From NCBI RefSeq assembly GCF_963677575.1, contig NZ_OY782038.1:2855501-2919500 (forward strand): a stretch of 64,000 nucleotides of DNA, given 5' to 3'. The position numbers and the translations under genes were made by a program. The DNA is from an uncultured Draconibacterium sp. Its GTDB lineage: Bacteria; Bacteroidota; Bacteroidia; Bacteroidales; Prolixibacteraceae. Positions 7,898 through 16,118 of this stretch are shown one piece after another. The notes below the pieces were generated by a model. The model did not search any database. It saw only the letters and a list, made by a program, of their open reading frames with translations, and was not told where the DNA came from. The number at the start of each line of letters is the position of its first letter. Position 1 is the stretch's first letter.

Positions 7898-8725
7898 CTA
7901 CTTTCCAAAAACCCAACCAATTCGTAATCCACTTGTAAGCGCGATCGGAAAATCATCAGGAGCAACAATAAAACCATATGGCAATGCTCCATCGTATTCG
8001 TCAGCACCGACGCCGTATCCTACCCCCCAGTATATATCTACAAGAAAAGCATCGTCAAAAACCCACTGCTTACCAAATTTTAGCATAATTGCCAAGGTTA
8101 CCTGGCTGTTTCTTTCCGAGCCGTAAGAATAGTGGTAATTCCCATTAACATCGTAGTAGCTGGAACCAGAATAAGAATCATATGACATGTAACGCAATGC
8201 AATTTCAGGAGCAATATAACCTCCTTTTAAAAGATGTGAGTAGTGCATTTTGTGCATGTAGAAATTAGGATTGCGCGTAAATTTATAAGCGAACTTTCCG
8301 TAAAGACCTCGTGGATCTTCATCTTCAATATCGTTTCCAAGACCAACAATGCCCAGGGCAGTTTCCCACGAACGACCGGGTTTTATGCTTTTTTCGAAAA
8401 CAAACTCGGTGGTACCAAAAAGAGGTGACAGGAAATTGACTTTTAAAGCATTTTTCGACTGATCGGCATAATACGCGGGATCATCAAAGGTATTCTTCTG
8501 AATTTCAACCACCTCACCGGTACCAAATTCAACACGATCGACCAGTGCATTATCAATTCCAAAAATAAGTTTGTCGTTTCCGTCGTAATAATATTTTACT
8601 TCTTCAGCTCCCAGTTCCGTAACTTTACAATTAATTATATCGCCTGTTTTTTTAATAATCTGGTCTTGCGAATAAGCAGAAAATGCAACAATTAAGACCA
8701 AACATAGTGTAGTTATGGTTTTCAT
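7898..8725 (-). CDS. secreted beta-rich outer-membrane protein, unknown function
   Basis: The 275-residue protein begins with a signal peptide (MKTITTLCLVLIVAFSAYSQ). An N-terminal small beta domain follows, reading DQIIKKTGDIINCKVTELGAEEVKYYY, a pattern common in Bacteroidota outer-membrane proteins where it precedes a barrel. The remainder shows alternating strands (FVFEKSIKPGRSWETALGIVG, LAIMLKFGKQWVF, SGLRIGWVFGK) resembling DUF3575-like barrels. I cannot name a function. A TATATTTG element on the minus strand at 8755-8762 is its probable promoter. Confidence 0.75.
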   Translation of the reverse strand: MKTITTLCLVLIVAFSAYSQDQIIKKTGDIINCKVTELGAEEVKYYYDGNDKLIFGIDNALVDRVEFGTGEVVEIQKNTFDDPAYYADQSKNALKVNFLSPLFGTTEFVFEKSIKPGRSWETALGIVGLGNDIEDEDPRGLYGKFAYKFTRNPNFYMHKMHYSHLLKGGYIAPEIALRYMSYDSYSGSSYYDVNGNYHYSYGSERNSQVTLAIMLKFGKQWVFDDAFLVDIYWGVGYGVGADEYDGALPYGFIVAPDDFPIALTSGLRIGWVFGK

Positions 8726-8754
8726 GATTTTTGTTTTTAGTATGTTACGTTGAT

Positions 8755-8762
8755 CAAATATA
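8755..8762 (-). promoter_or_regulatory. putative -7 element for the 7898-8725 gene
   Basis: TATATTTG (TAnnTTTG consensus) on the minus strand lies 30 bp upstream of the ATG at 8725, giving a plausible leader of about 20 nt. Confidence 0.5.
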
Positions 8763-8950
8763 GTGCCGAAATATATAAAAGAACAGGCTTACAAACTAAT
8801 TATTTATGTTAAAATAATGGCGGCTATTCTTGACATATACTTTACATTAGAGATTTTCCAGTTGATTATTTCCGCATTTCATAAAACAATCAACTCCCTT
8901 GATTTGTCTTTACAAGTACCGGTTATGTTTAACCAAAACCTTTTACTACG

Positions 8951-9460
8951 ATGAGAAAGAAATACATGAATCCATACCTGGCGGGCGTGCTACTTGGGTT
9001 GGTACTTTTAAGCGCCATGTTTTTTTCGGGGCGCGGACTGGGAGCCAGCGGTGGATTAAAATACGCAGTGGTGGCAACTGTTGAAACGGTTGATCACCAG
9101 CACGCCATGGAATCGCCGTACTACAGTAAATATTTCGAAGATGGTAAGAACCCGTTAAAAAGCTGGCTGGCACTTGAAGTGCTCGGTATGTTCCTGGGAG
9201 GATTTATTTCGGGAGCTATCTCGGGCCGCTTAAAATTCAAAATTGAAAAATCGCCAAAAATATCGAACAGTAAACGTTTGTTGTTTGCCTTTTTGGGCGG
9301 TGTGTTTTTTGTGTACGGCGCGCAACTGGCTCGCGGATGTACCAGCGGCGCTGCACTCTCGGGAATGGCCGTTCTTTCGGTAGCCGGATTTATGACCATG
9401 CTTGGCATTTTTGGTTCGGCCTTCCTTTTTGCATGGTTTTTCAGAAAACTTTGGATTTAA
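8951..9460 (+). CDS. YeeE/YedE-family sulfur transporter, half 1
   Basis: This 169-residue membrane protein has about four hydrophobic segments and the family motif GCTSGAALSG near residue 129, whose cysteine in TsuA-type proteins relays thiosulfate. It corresponds to the N-terminal half of a full-length YeeE/YedE transporter. Between TM1 and TM2 is a hydrophilic stretch (residues 40-70). The second half is encoded 36 bp downstream, so the two probably form one transporter. The neighbours are rhodanese-like proteins, which supports import or relay of thiosulfate or sulfane sulfur. Confidence 0.9.
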   Translation: MRKKYMNPYLAGVLLGLVLLSAMFFSGRGLGASGGLKYAVVATVETVDHQHAMESPYYSKYFEDGKNPLKSWLALEVLGMFLGGFISGAISGRLKFKIEKSPKISNSKRLLFAFLGGVFFVYGAQLARGCTSGAALSGMAVLSVAGFMTMLGIFGSAFLFAWFFRKLWI

Positions 9461-9496
9461 CATTCAGTCCATCAGTAACTCATTAATTCAATAATT

Positions 9497-10099
9497 ATGG
9501 GACCGATTACAATACTTAACGACCTTCCGGAATGGCTTAATCTCAGCATTGGATTTTTTATCGGGATTGGCTTTGGCTTTGCTTTGGAGCAGGCTGGATT
9601 TTCATCGAGCCGTAAACTGGCAGGCATGTTTTACGGCTACGATACTACTGTTTTAAAAGTGTTTTTCACTGCTGCAATTGTAGCGCTGGCAGGTTCGCAA
9701 CTGCTCAGCTATTTTGGTTTGCTCGATTTAAACCTGGTTTATGTAAATCCATATTACATAACCGCAACATTGGTGGGCGGAGTAATTATGGGAGCCGGAT
9801 TTATTATGGGTGGTTTTTGTCCGGGAACCGGAATCAGTGCAATGTCGATCGGAAAAATCGATGCGCTGTTTTTCCTGGTTGGCGGATTGAGTGGTGCCTT
9901 TCTTTTTGCCGAAACTTACCCGATGATACAGACACTGTCCGGAGCAAATTACAAAGGCCCGGTGCGTGTGGACGAATGGTTGGGAGTATCCCCCGGAGTT
10001 TTTACTTTTCTGCTGATTGTGGCTGCCATTACCATGTTCTGGTTGGCTGAACTGGCCGAGAAAAAATATGCACGAAACGATATTACATCTGAAATTTGA
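9497..10099 (+). CDS. YeeE/YedE-family sulfur transporter, half 2
   Basis: This 200-residue membrane protein has about five hydrophobic segments. It carries two family motifs: GFALEQAGFSSSRKLAGMF (28-46) and GGFCPGTGISAMSIG with the conserved Cys near residue 112. It is the partner of the upstream half-transporter; each half carries one conserved cysteine, as in the two pseudo-symmetric halves of TsuA. The next gene starts 6 bp downstream and encodes a membrane-anchored rhodanese-like domain, so the operon is 8951-11170. Confidence 0.9.
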   Translation: MGPITILNDLPEWLNLSIGFFIGIGFGFALEQAGFSSSRKLAGMFYGYDTTVLKVFFTAAIVALAGSQLLSYFGLLDLNLVYVNPYYITATLVGGVIMGAGFIMGGFCPGTGISAMSIGKIDALFFLVGGLSGAFLFAETYPMIQTLSGANYKGPVRVDEWLGVSPGVFTFLLIVAAITMFWLAELAEKKYARNDITSEI

Positions 10100-10105
10100 T
10101 TAGCA

Positions 10106-10717
10106 ATGAATGCACGAATAAAAATATCAGTAGCACTGGCAGGCGTTGGATTGATTCTGGCTTTTCTGCCTTTTAATGCAGCAAAATCTTTTCAACTAAA
10201 ACCTACTGAATTGCTGGAGGTTTCGTCGAATTCCGATATATATTTTACGGTTGACGAGGTGGCGCGTTTTGTAAATAACGAAGACACCACTATTCAACTT
10301 ATCGATTTGCGCAGCACTTCCGAGTTTATGGAAAGTAACATTCCGGGATCGATAAATATCCCGTTCGACGATTTGCTTAATCCCAACTGGGAAGGTTATC
10401 TGAATCAGGATAAAGTAAGAAATGTGTATTACGCAAACGGCGATGAAACAGCCAACATGGCGTGGACAATTGTGAGTGGATTGGGCTACCCGAATTCGTT
10501 TGTAATGAAAGGTGGGATGAATAAATGGTACCTTACGGTTATGCTGAGCGAATTTACAGGAGAACGGATTACACCGCGCGAAAATGCCTTGTTCGAAAAC
10601 CGCTACAAAGCCCGAAAAACCTTTACTCAAATAAATAGTTTGCCTGATAGTTTAAAGATGCAATACCTCGAAGCAAAGCGGTTGGAAGAATCTCAACTTG
10701 ACGGAGGTTGCGAATAA
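10106..10717 (+). CDS. membrane-anchored rhodanese-like protein lacking catalytic Cys
   Basis: The protein has 203 residues. An N-terminal hydrophobic segment (5-22) anchors or exports it; a rhodanese fold follows at about 45-150. The family marks are present: LIDLRSTSEF (65-74), IPGSINIPF, and the closing GLGYPNSFVMKGGMNKWY. The active-site loop, normally CxxGxR, reads ANGDETAN, with Ala110 in place of Cys. It therefore cannot carry out ordinary sulfur transfer and may act as a binding or docking module. It is translationally close to the YedE halves and followed 12 bp later by a second degenerate paralogue. Confidence 0.85.
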   Translation: MNARIKISVALAGVGLILAFLPFNAAKSFQLKPTELLEVSSNSDIYFTVDEVARFVNNEDTTIQLIDLRSTSEFMESNIPGSINIPFDDLLNPNWEGYLNQDKVRNVYYANGDETANMAWTIVSGLGYPNSFVMKGGMNKWYLTVMLSEFTGERITPRENALFENRYKARKTFTQINSLPDSLKMQYLEAKRLEESQLDGGCE

Positions 10718-10729
10718 AACAACTACAAA

Positions 10730-11170
10730 ATGAAGAAAAATATACAATGGATTTTTGGAGTTCTGCTGGTATTACTTGCAATGGTTTTAGTGCGAGCATT
10801 TAATCCGAACCTGTTTAAAAGAAACGTGAGCGAAGCACTGATAACTACATCAGAAATGACAATTTCAGTGGACAAGTTAAGTGACTTAAAAGATGGCTAC
10901 ACAATCGTTGAGCTGGACGCCGAAAAACAACGCTTCCCAAATTCAGTGGTGATACCTTTTAACCAACTTCTTGAAAAAGGAAATAAGGAGAAACTGGCTT
11001 CGCTTGACGGTAAAATCCTGCTTTATTCAAGTAACATTCCCACAAGTTCGAAAGCCTGGGTAATTCTGAATCAACTGAAATTCGATGGAATTTTTATTCT
11101 CTCGGATGAAGAAAATCCGGAGGAGTTAAAATATAAATTCCAGCCCGACACAACGATCAGGCTGGAATAA
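10730..11170 (+). CDS. degenerate rhodanese-like membrane protein
   Basis: The 146-residue protein has one N-terminal transmembrane segment (6-23) and a shortened rhodanese-like domain: TIVELDAEKQRFPNSVVIPFNQLL corresponds to the D-x-R-x-x-x-E-F...IPGAxNIP region, and KILLYSSNIPTSSKAWVILNQL to the active-site strand and helix. The cysteine position is Ser100, and the Arg of the DLR motif is lost. With the preceding gene it forms a pair of catalytically dead rhodanese-like subunits behind a split YedE transporter. The assignment is by pattern and context; it is the most diverged member. Confidence 0.7.
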   Translation: MKKNIQWIFGVLLVLLAMVLVRAFNPNLFKRNVSEALITTSEMTISVDKLSDLKDGYTIVELDAEKQRFPNSVVIPFNQLLEKGNKEKLASLDGKILLYSSNIPTSSKAWVILNQLKFDGIFILSDEENPEELKYKFQPDTTIRLE

Positions 11171-11193
11171 TATCGTTAAGAAAAATCTTCTAT

Positions 11194-12237
11194 TTAATTC
11201 TGTACGTACGGGTAGTCGTGAATTTCGGCTTCGGTAAATGGTAGCCACGAAAGTGTACTTTCCTCTTCTTTCATTTTATCGTACATAAAGGCATTGTTAC
11301 CAAAGGTGAGTGTTTTGGCATCGTAACCAAACAAACGCAGGTAGGCCGTTGCAAATCCCGAATTGTGGCCGGTATTGCAATATAACACCACTTCCTTATC
11401 CACCGGAATAGTTTGCATCTCTGAAACAATTCCAAGCGTTCCTCCGGGTTTATACCGAATAGCGCCCGGAACATGTCCCGACTCGTACTTGTCTTTCCGG
11501 TCGTAGTTAATCGTATAATAATTACCCGGATCTGCAAACACATCAGTCGCTTTCACCAAAGCATCACGATAACCGGCAGCAAAAAGTGCCTCGATTCGTT
11601 GTTGTAAAATCTCGTCACCACTGGTACTTCCGGTGTTCAGCTTTGGAAAATCTGCTATCGGTGCTTTATCATGATCTACTGTTTCCAGCTGATCCTGATA
11701 ATCGGAAGAAACTTTGGCGAGCCACGCACTTTCTGCAAAATGTTTGTTCCAGCCACTCATTCCCCAACGCATGGCATAAACGTTGCCATAACCTGCCAGT
11801 CGCAACAACGAAACTGCATAACTCGAAATCTGTCCGGAATAGCATACTACCACAATTTTATCGTATTCAAACGGCTTGATATCCTTGGTGAGATACGCCG
11901 GTAAATTGCTAAAATCAACCCGAACAGCACCTTTTATGTGTCCGCCGTTAAAAGCTTCTTCATTACGCAGATCGATAATGTAAATGTTTCCATCCAGTTC
12001 TTCATAAACTGACGAAGGTTTTATCAGCGACGGGAAATTACGGCTGTTAGCATAATCCCCCATTTCATTGAGGGTTTTCAGCAGTAATTTTGCCTCCTCA
12101 TTTACCTCAACTTTTGGAGTTGTTTCTTTTACGCTGGTTTCTGCCTGTTCCGTCTTTTTCTGCCCACCTGAGCAGGAAGTTAAAACGACAAAAGCTGCCA
12201 GCGTAAGAAAACTTAAAATCGGTTTTATCTTGATCAT
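11194..12237 (-). CDS. tandem rhodanese lipoprotein
   Basis: The 347-residue protein has a lipoprotein signal (LTSC, Cys22) and two rhodanese domains. Domain 1 (about 68-170) has IIDLRNEEAF, GHIKGA and active-site Cys132 in VVCYSGQ. Domain 2 (about 225-340) has SGHVPGAIRY and Cys287 in LYCNTGHNS. Both cysteines are present, so the protein may be an active periplasmic sulfurtransferase similar to thiosulfate:cyanide or mercaptopyruvate sulfurtransferases. It converges on the YedE operon with 23 bp between stops and could hand sulfane sulfur to that system. The domain arrangement is typical; the donor and acceptor are unknown. Confidence 0.88.
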   Translation of the reverse strand: MIKIKPILSFLTLAAFVVLTSCSGGQKKTEQAETSVKETTPKVEVNEEAKLLLKTLNEMGDYANSRNFPSLIKPSSVYEELDGNIYIIDLRNEEAFNGGHIKGAVRVDFSNLPAYLTKDIKPFEYDKIVVVCYSGQISSYAVSLLRLAGYGNVYAMRWGMSGWNKHFAESAWLAKVSSDYQDQLETVDHDKAPIADFPKLNTGSTSGDEILQQRIEALFAAGYRDALVKATDVFADPGNYYTINYDRKDKYESGHVPGAIRYKPGGTLGIVSEMQTIPVDKEVVLYCNTGHNSGFATAYLRLFGYDAKTLTFGNNAFMYDKMKEEESTLSWLPFTEAEIHDYPYVQN

Positions 12238-12256
12238 AAATTAATAGGTATTAACT

Positions 12257-13303
12257 CTAACTTTCAACAGGATTCATTTCTTTGTCGTAACGCAAAGTTT
12301 CTACTCTACGACCCTGCTCGTCGTATTTGTACTCCACAATAGCTACACCGTTATTCGGATTATTAACCACATTTCCATCGGCATCTTTCGAAATACTTTT
12401 TACCAGCTCACCAAGTTCGTTGTACTCATTCTCGGTTACTGGAATTCCTTTTCCACCAAGTAATTCATCATCCTGATCGTATACGACTGTTTTAACCGCA
12501 TTGCCGTATTCATCAACGGTGTTTTGGCGCTTGGCCCAGCCCCAGTATAAATTCGAAAGTTGCCCGGTAGTGCTGTGTACCGAAAAGCTCAGCACATCAC
12601 CTTTGTCGTTGTTTTCGAATAAGAAATACGAAACACCAACATCGCCACAATTTTCAGCCGTACAGTTGTACATGGTATCTTCAATAAAGTTGGCCATTCG
12701 GGTTACGTAACCGTTTGCATCATACGAAAAACGCAGCTCGTAAAACGGGCAAAACGGATTCATAATGGTCTCTTCCTCTGCCAGATTGTAACGCAGTTCG
12801 CGTATCATTCCATTATCAAGTTTCGACCACTCATAATTATGAATATTATTGCGGTTCTCTATCGGATTTCCATCTTTATCGAGGAAACGCATTGCAACGC
12901 GCATTCCCGACTCATCGAGTGTGTATTCCTGCGTAAAGGCACCACCGCTTTCAATAGGCTCACCGGCTTCGTTAAAGAAATGTTTGATCTGCTTGTTACC
13001 ATCGTAAGTGTAGGTAATTTTTGCAGCTCGAAGGCCGGAGTAATCCAACAACACACCATTGCGGTTGTATTCTACCGATGCCAATGTGCCATCGTCGTTC
13101 CAGATGAATTTATAGTTGTTCACTTTTCCAGCTTCGCCGGCCGAAATTTCATGCGATCCACGCTCTATATCCCAGGGCGTTTCGCTAAATAACAACTGTC
13201 GGTAATACTTTACATTAGCATCTTCGTTGGTCGCGGGCTTCTGGTTACACGCCATAAAACCCATAACCACAAGGGCAAGCAAAAACAATCTTCTAATTTT
13301 CAT
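12257..13303 (-). CDS. lipoprotein with YD/toxin-rhs-like beta repeats, unknown function
   Basis: The 348-residue protein has a lipobox (GFMAC, Cys19). The rest contains repeated short hairpins of the type ITYTYDGNKQIKHFFNEAGEPIE, VEYNRNGVLLDYS, VYDQDDELLGGKG and EYKYDEQGRRVETLRYDKEMNP, similar to the YD/RHS or MORN-like repeats found in Bacteroidota surface lipoproteins. Four cysteines (Cys in FCPFY, NCTAENCG) are unusual for the family. It lies 19 bp upstream of the tandem rhodanese on the same strand, so it is probably expressed with it. I cannot assign a role. Confidence 0.7.
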   Translation of the reverse strand: MKIRRLFLLALVVMGFMACNQKPATNEDANVKYYRQLLFSETPWDIERGSHEISAGEAGKVNNYKFIWNDDGTLASVEYNRNGVLLDYSGLRAAKITYTYDGNKQIKHFFNEAGEPIESGGAFTQEYTLDESGMRVAMRFLDKDGNPIENRNNIHNYEWSKLDNGMIRELRYNLAEEETIMNPFCPFYELRFSYDANGYVTRMANFIEDTMYNCTAENCGDVGVSYFLFENNDKGDVLSFSVHSTTGQLSNLYWGWAKRQNTVDEYGNAVKTVVYDQDDELLGGKGIPVTENEYNELGELVKSISKDADGNVVNNPNNGVAIVEYKYDEQGRRVETLRYDKEMNPVES

Positions 13304-13426
13304 TTTGTTGTATTTTTAGATAATGTTAAAAGCAATCATCATGTTGTTTTAACAGATTGAATGGAAACATTGTTTAAAAAGGCTCTTGGAAGTATTAATA
13401 AGATTTTCAGGAAATAGTATCAAGGC

Positions 13427-14128
13427 TTAAATGTCGGCGTAAGCCAAGGTGGCGATGCTGACTTTTGTACCGGGCTGTTTTAATAAATGAATGGCACAGG
13501 CTTCCAGCGTTGCCCCGGTGGTTACCACGTCGTCAATTAACAAAACGTGTTTACTTTCAACCACTTTCGGATTATTCAACCCAAAAACACTTTCAACATT
13601 CTGCCAGCGCTCGTATCGGTTTCGTTTTGTTTGGGATGATGTGTAAACCTTTCGATACAACGTTTGGGAGTCAACCGGCTTTTTTAAAACTTCGGCAATT
13701 CCACGAGCTATCCACTCACTTTGGTTAAAACCGCGCTTCTTTTCTTTTCGCGGATGCAGCGGTACCGGCATAAGCACATCGATTTCGGAAAAGTCGGGGG
13801 AATCCAACAATTGCATCCCGAATTTCTTACCGGTTTCATAACCCAGCTCTTTTAATCCTTTGTATTTCACAAAATGAATAAGCTGTTGATATTTGCTGCC
13901 TTTTCTGTAACTAAAAAAAGCTGTTGCTGATGAGATATCAACCCGCCCCCAGAATAATTGTGCAACTTTGTTATCGGGTTTTAAATGAAATTTGGTTGCC
14001 GGAAGATCCTGCCAGCAATCAAAACACACGAATGTTTCCTGCGACACCAGACGTTTTCCGCAGGTTACACACAGCTCGGGGAAAAACAGTCCCAACACAT
14101 CGGAAATACTTTGTTCGAGAAGGTTCAT
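13427..14128 (-). CDS. comF: ComF-family phosphoribosyltransferase
   Basis: The protein has 233 residues. An N-terminal zinc-ribbon (CVTCGK at 20-25 and CFDCW at 35-39) is followed by a phosphoribosyltransferase domain whose PRPP-binding loop reads VLLIDDVVTTGATL near 195-208. In competent Gram-positive bacteria and in Haemophilus/Helicobacter ComF aids DNA uptake; in most Bacteroidota its function is untested. It also shows the PVPLHPRKEKKRGFNQSE segment conserved in the family. It is a single gene with its own spacer upstream (14129-14533). Confidence 0.93.
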   Translation of the reverse strand: MNLLEQSISDVLGLFFPELCVTCGKRLVSQETFVCFDCWQDLPATKFHLKPDNKVAQLFWGRVDISSATAFFSYRKGSKYQQLIHFVKYKGLKELGYETGKKFGMQLLDSPDFSEIDVLMPVPLHPRKEKKRGFNQSEWIARGIAEVLKKPVDSQTLYRKVYTSSQTKRNRYERWQNVESVFGLNNPKVVESKHVLLIDDVVTTGATLEACAIHLLKQPGTKVSIATLAYADI

Positions 14129-14317
14129 AGCTGAAAGTTACAAAATTCTGCATTTAACCTCTTAATGTTTAGTTAAAAGTTGCTTATGTCTGATTAATAA
14201 TTCTTTAACCCTCTGATAATTTTTACATAATCAGAGTTGTATAAAACATCCATAACTTGCAGGTGTTTAAAATATTTCCCTTATCTCTCTTGTATTCCTC
14301 TCAAGAAATCATCTCCA

Positions 14318-14347
14318 AAGGTTGTCGCGTTCGAGACAACCTTTTTG
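14318..14347 (+). terminator. orphan Rho-independent terminator
   Basis: Stem AAAGGTTGTC / GACAACCTTT (14318-14327 and 14335-14344) with loop GCGTTCGA and a T-run ends near 14347. No protein gene precedes it on the plus strand; comF runs the other way. Confidence 0.75.
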
Positions 14348-14490
14348 TTTGAAATTAATTAGGTAGAAATTCAAAAGCCTGCGTCATAGATAAAGATAAA
14401 TGGCTTAATTATCGGCGACTTTTTGAAGATTAAAATCAAGTTGAATCTTTATAATCCTACAAAAGTCAGGATTTTGGCCGTTTAAATTAG

Positions 14491-14498
14491 TATTTTTG
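14491..14498 (+). promoter_or_regulatory. putative -7 element for the cytochrome-SUMF1 gene
   Basis: TATTTTTG (TAnnTTTG) lies 35 bp upstream of the ATG at 14534. A TTTG at 14473-14476 is only 14 bp upstream, shorter than the usual 17-20, so the -33 is uncertain. Confidence 0.5.
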
Positions 14499-14533
14499 AA
14501 TGCATTGTTAAATCAAGAAACCTAAAATAACCA

Positions 14534-16075
14534 ATGGCCATATTTCAACGTTTTGGTAACTACCTACGAAAAAAACTGTTACTGATCATTTTTATCGGAT
14601 TTATAATTGGTATCGCTGTTACCATTTCTTCTCTTAAAGTCATTGAAGCTACTTCAACCAACGAATCTTGCGAAGTTTGTCACGTTCATCCGCATGTTTT
14701 CGATTCGTGGAAACTCTCTGTTCATCACGAAAACAGAACAGGAATGCATATTGGCTGTGTTGAATGTCACCTCCCGCCAAAAGGGCAAGGCTACTTAATA
14801 GAAAAAGCAAAAGCCGGAGCCCGCGATGCTTACGGTTATCTGTTTAAAGACAGTGCCGATTTTAACTGGGAAGCTAAGTCTTCGCTTGAGCAGGCGCAAC
14901 ATTTTGTTTTTGAAGAATCGTGCATTAATTGCCACAATAATTTATTTCCGCTAACACTTACTTCTGAAGGTCAGCAAGCCCACCTTTATTATTCGCAAAA
15001 CGAAGAGGAACTGCGCTGTATCAACTGCCACCTACATGTTGGACACTACGATCCGAATGCACTGCACGCCAAAAATGTTGAGTTTGGAAGCGACGGTGCC
15101 GAGGCAAAAGAAAAATATACAACTGCAGCCGATGTAACGGCTCATGAAAATTATACCGAAACCATTCCGGGAACAACCATTGCATTTAATATGAAAGCCA
15201 TTCCGGGCGGAAGTTTCAAAATTGGAAGTCCTGAATCGGAGCAACTTCGTGAGAGCGATGAGGGTCCGCAGAAAATGGTAAATGTAAGTCCGTTCTTTAT
15301 GGCCGAAATAGAAGTGAGCTGGGATGAATACCTGGCATTTTACAGTGCCACTGCCGCCGAAGGCAGAACTACTGACACCGAAGGTACACGCACAAAGACC
15401 AGTGTTGAGGTTGACGCGATCTCAGGACCAACGCCACCTTACGGACAACCCGACCAGAACTGGGGAATGGGAAGCCGTCCGGCCATTACAATGAGCTATC
15501 ATTCAGCCGAAACCTACTGCAAATGGTTATCGCAAGTTACCGGAAAAACTTACCGTCTGCCAACAGAAGCAGAATGGGAATATGCAGCCCGCGGAGGCAC
15601 CGAAACGCCGTTCTTCTTTGAGGGTCTGCCAAAAGACTTTAAAGAGAAAAACTTTATTGGAAAACTATTTGGCAAAGGAAGCGATGTTATCAATAAATAC
15701 GTAGTTTACGAGAAAAACAGCAGCTTAAAAACCGCCAAACCCGATGTTGTTGAAGCCAATCCGTATGGATTGAAAAACATGCTTGGTAATGCAGCAGAAT
15801 ATTGTGCCGACTGGTACACCGAAGATGCCTATTCGAAATTAAGCGATGGTGTAACCGATCCTAAAGGACCGGCATCGGGCGACGAACACGTTATTCGGGG
15901 CGGAACATTTAAAAGCCCCGTTGGCGAAGTTAGAAGTGCGGCACGCGATTACACCCGTACCGAAGAATGGATGAAAACCGATCCACAAATGCCAAAGAGT
16001 ATCTGGTGGTTGTCGGATTGTAATTATATTGGTTTCAGGGTGGTGTGTGAATATGATGAAAATACCGGAAAATAA
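14534..16075 (+). CDS. tetraheme NapC/NrfH-type cytochrome c fused to SUMF1-like domain
   Basis: The 513-residue protein has one N-terminal transmembrane helix (14-33), then four CxxCH heme sites at 46-50 (CEVCH), 75-79 (CVECH), 130-134 (CINCH) and 162-166 (CINCH), as in the NapC/NirT/NrfH quinol dehydrogenases that pass electrons to periplasmic reductases. From about 216 to 510 follows a formylglycine-generating-enzyme/SUMF1-like domain, with IPGGSFKIGSPE, RLPTEAEWEYAARGG, GNAAEYCADW and RGGTFKSP. The paired active-site cysteines of true FGE are missing, so it is more likely a binding domain of this fold. The start has a TAnnTTTG promoter upstream. It precedes a Tat-exported Gfo/Idh protein by 43 bp. 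Confidence 0.88.
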   Translation: MAIFQRFGNYLRKKLLLIIFIGFIIGIAVTISSLKVIEATSTNESCEVCHVHPHVFDSWKLSVHHENRTGMHIGCVECHLPPKGQGYLIEKAKAGARDAYGYLFKDSADFNWEAKSSLEQAQHFVFEESCINCHNNLFPLTLTSEGQQAHLYYSQNEEELRCINCHLHVGHYDPNALHAKNVEFGSDGAEAKEKYTTAADVTAHENYTETIPGTTIAFNMKAIPGGSFKIGSPESEQLRESDEGPQKMVNVSPFFMAEIEVSWDEYLAFYSATAAEGRTTDTEGTRTKTSVEVDAISGPTPPYGQPDQNWGMGSRPAITMSYHSAETYCKWLSQVTGKTYRLPTEAEWEYAARGGTETPFFFEGLPKDFKEKNFIGKLFGKGSDVINKYVVYEKNSSLKTAKPDVVEANPYGLKNMLGNAAEYCADWYTEDAYSKLSDGVTDPKGPASGDEHVIRGGTFKSPVGEVRSAARDYTRTEEWMKTDPQMPKSIWWLSDCNYIGFRVVCEYDENTGK

Positions 16076-16118
16076 CTTATAAATATTGAATCCTAAATTC
16101 AACTAAAACATTAATAAC

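Larger units (their letters stand above)
14129..14533. other. spacer holding candidate small RNA
   Basis: The 404-bp region between divergent comF and the cytochrome gene has no protein-coding potential. It holds an inverted repeat CTCTGAT...ATCAGAG (14211-14217 and 14230-14236), a TAACTTGC element near 14250 that resembles a -7 box, and a strong plus-strand terminator (14318-14347) with no plus-strand gene before it. The arrangement suggests a short non-coding transcript or leader of about 80-100 nt ending at 14347. The sequence of the cytochrome promoter follows. Confidence 0.4.

Noticed and set aside
8763..8954. 63-residue plus-strand frame upstream of the YedE operon
   Set aside because: It is AT-rich and shares no motif; it lies in the promoter region of 8951 and overlaps its start.
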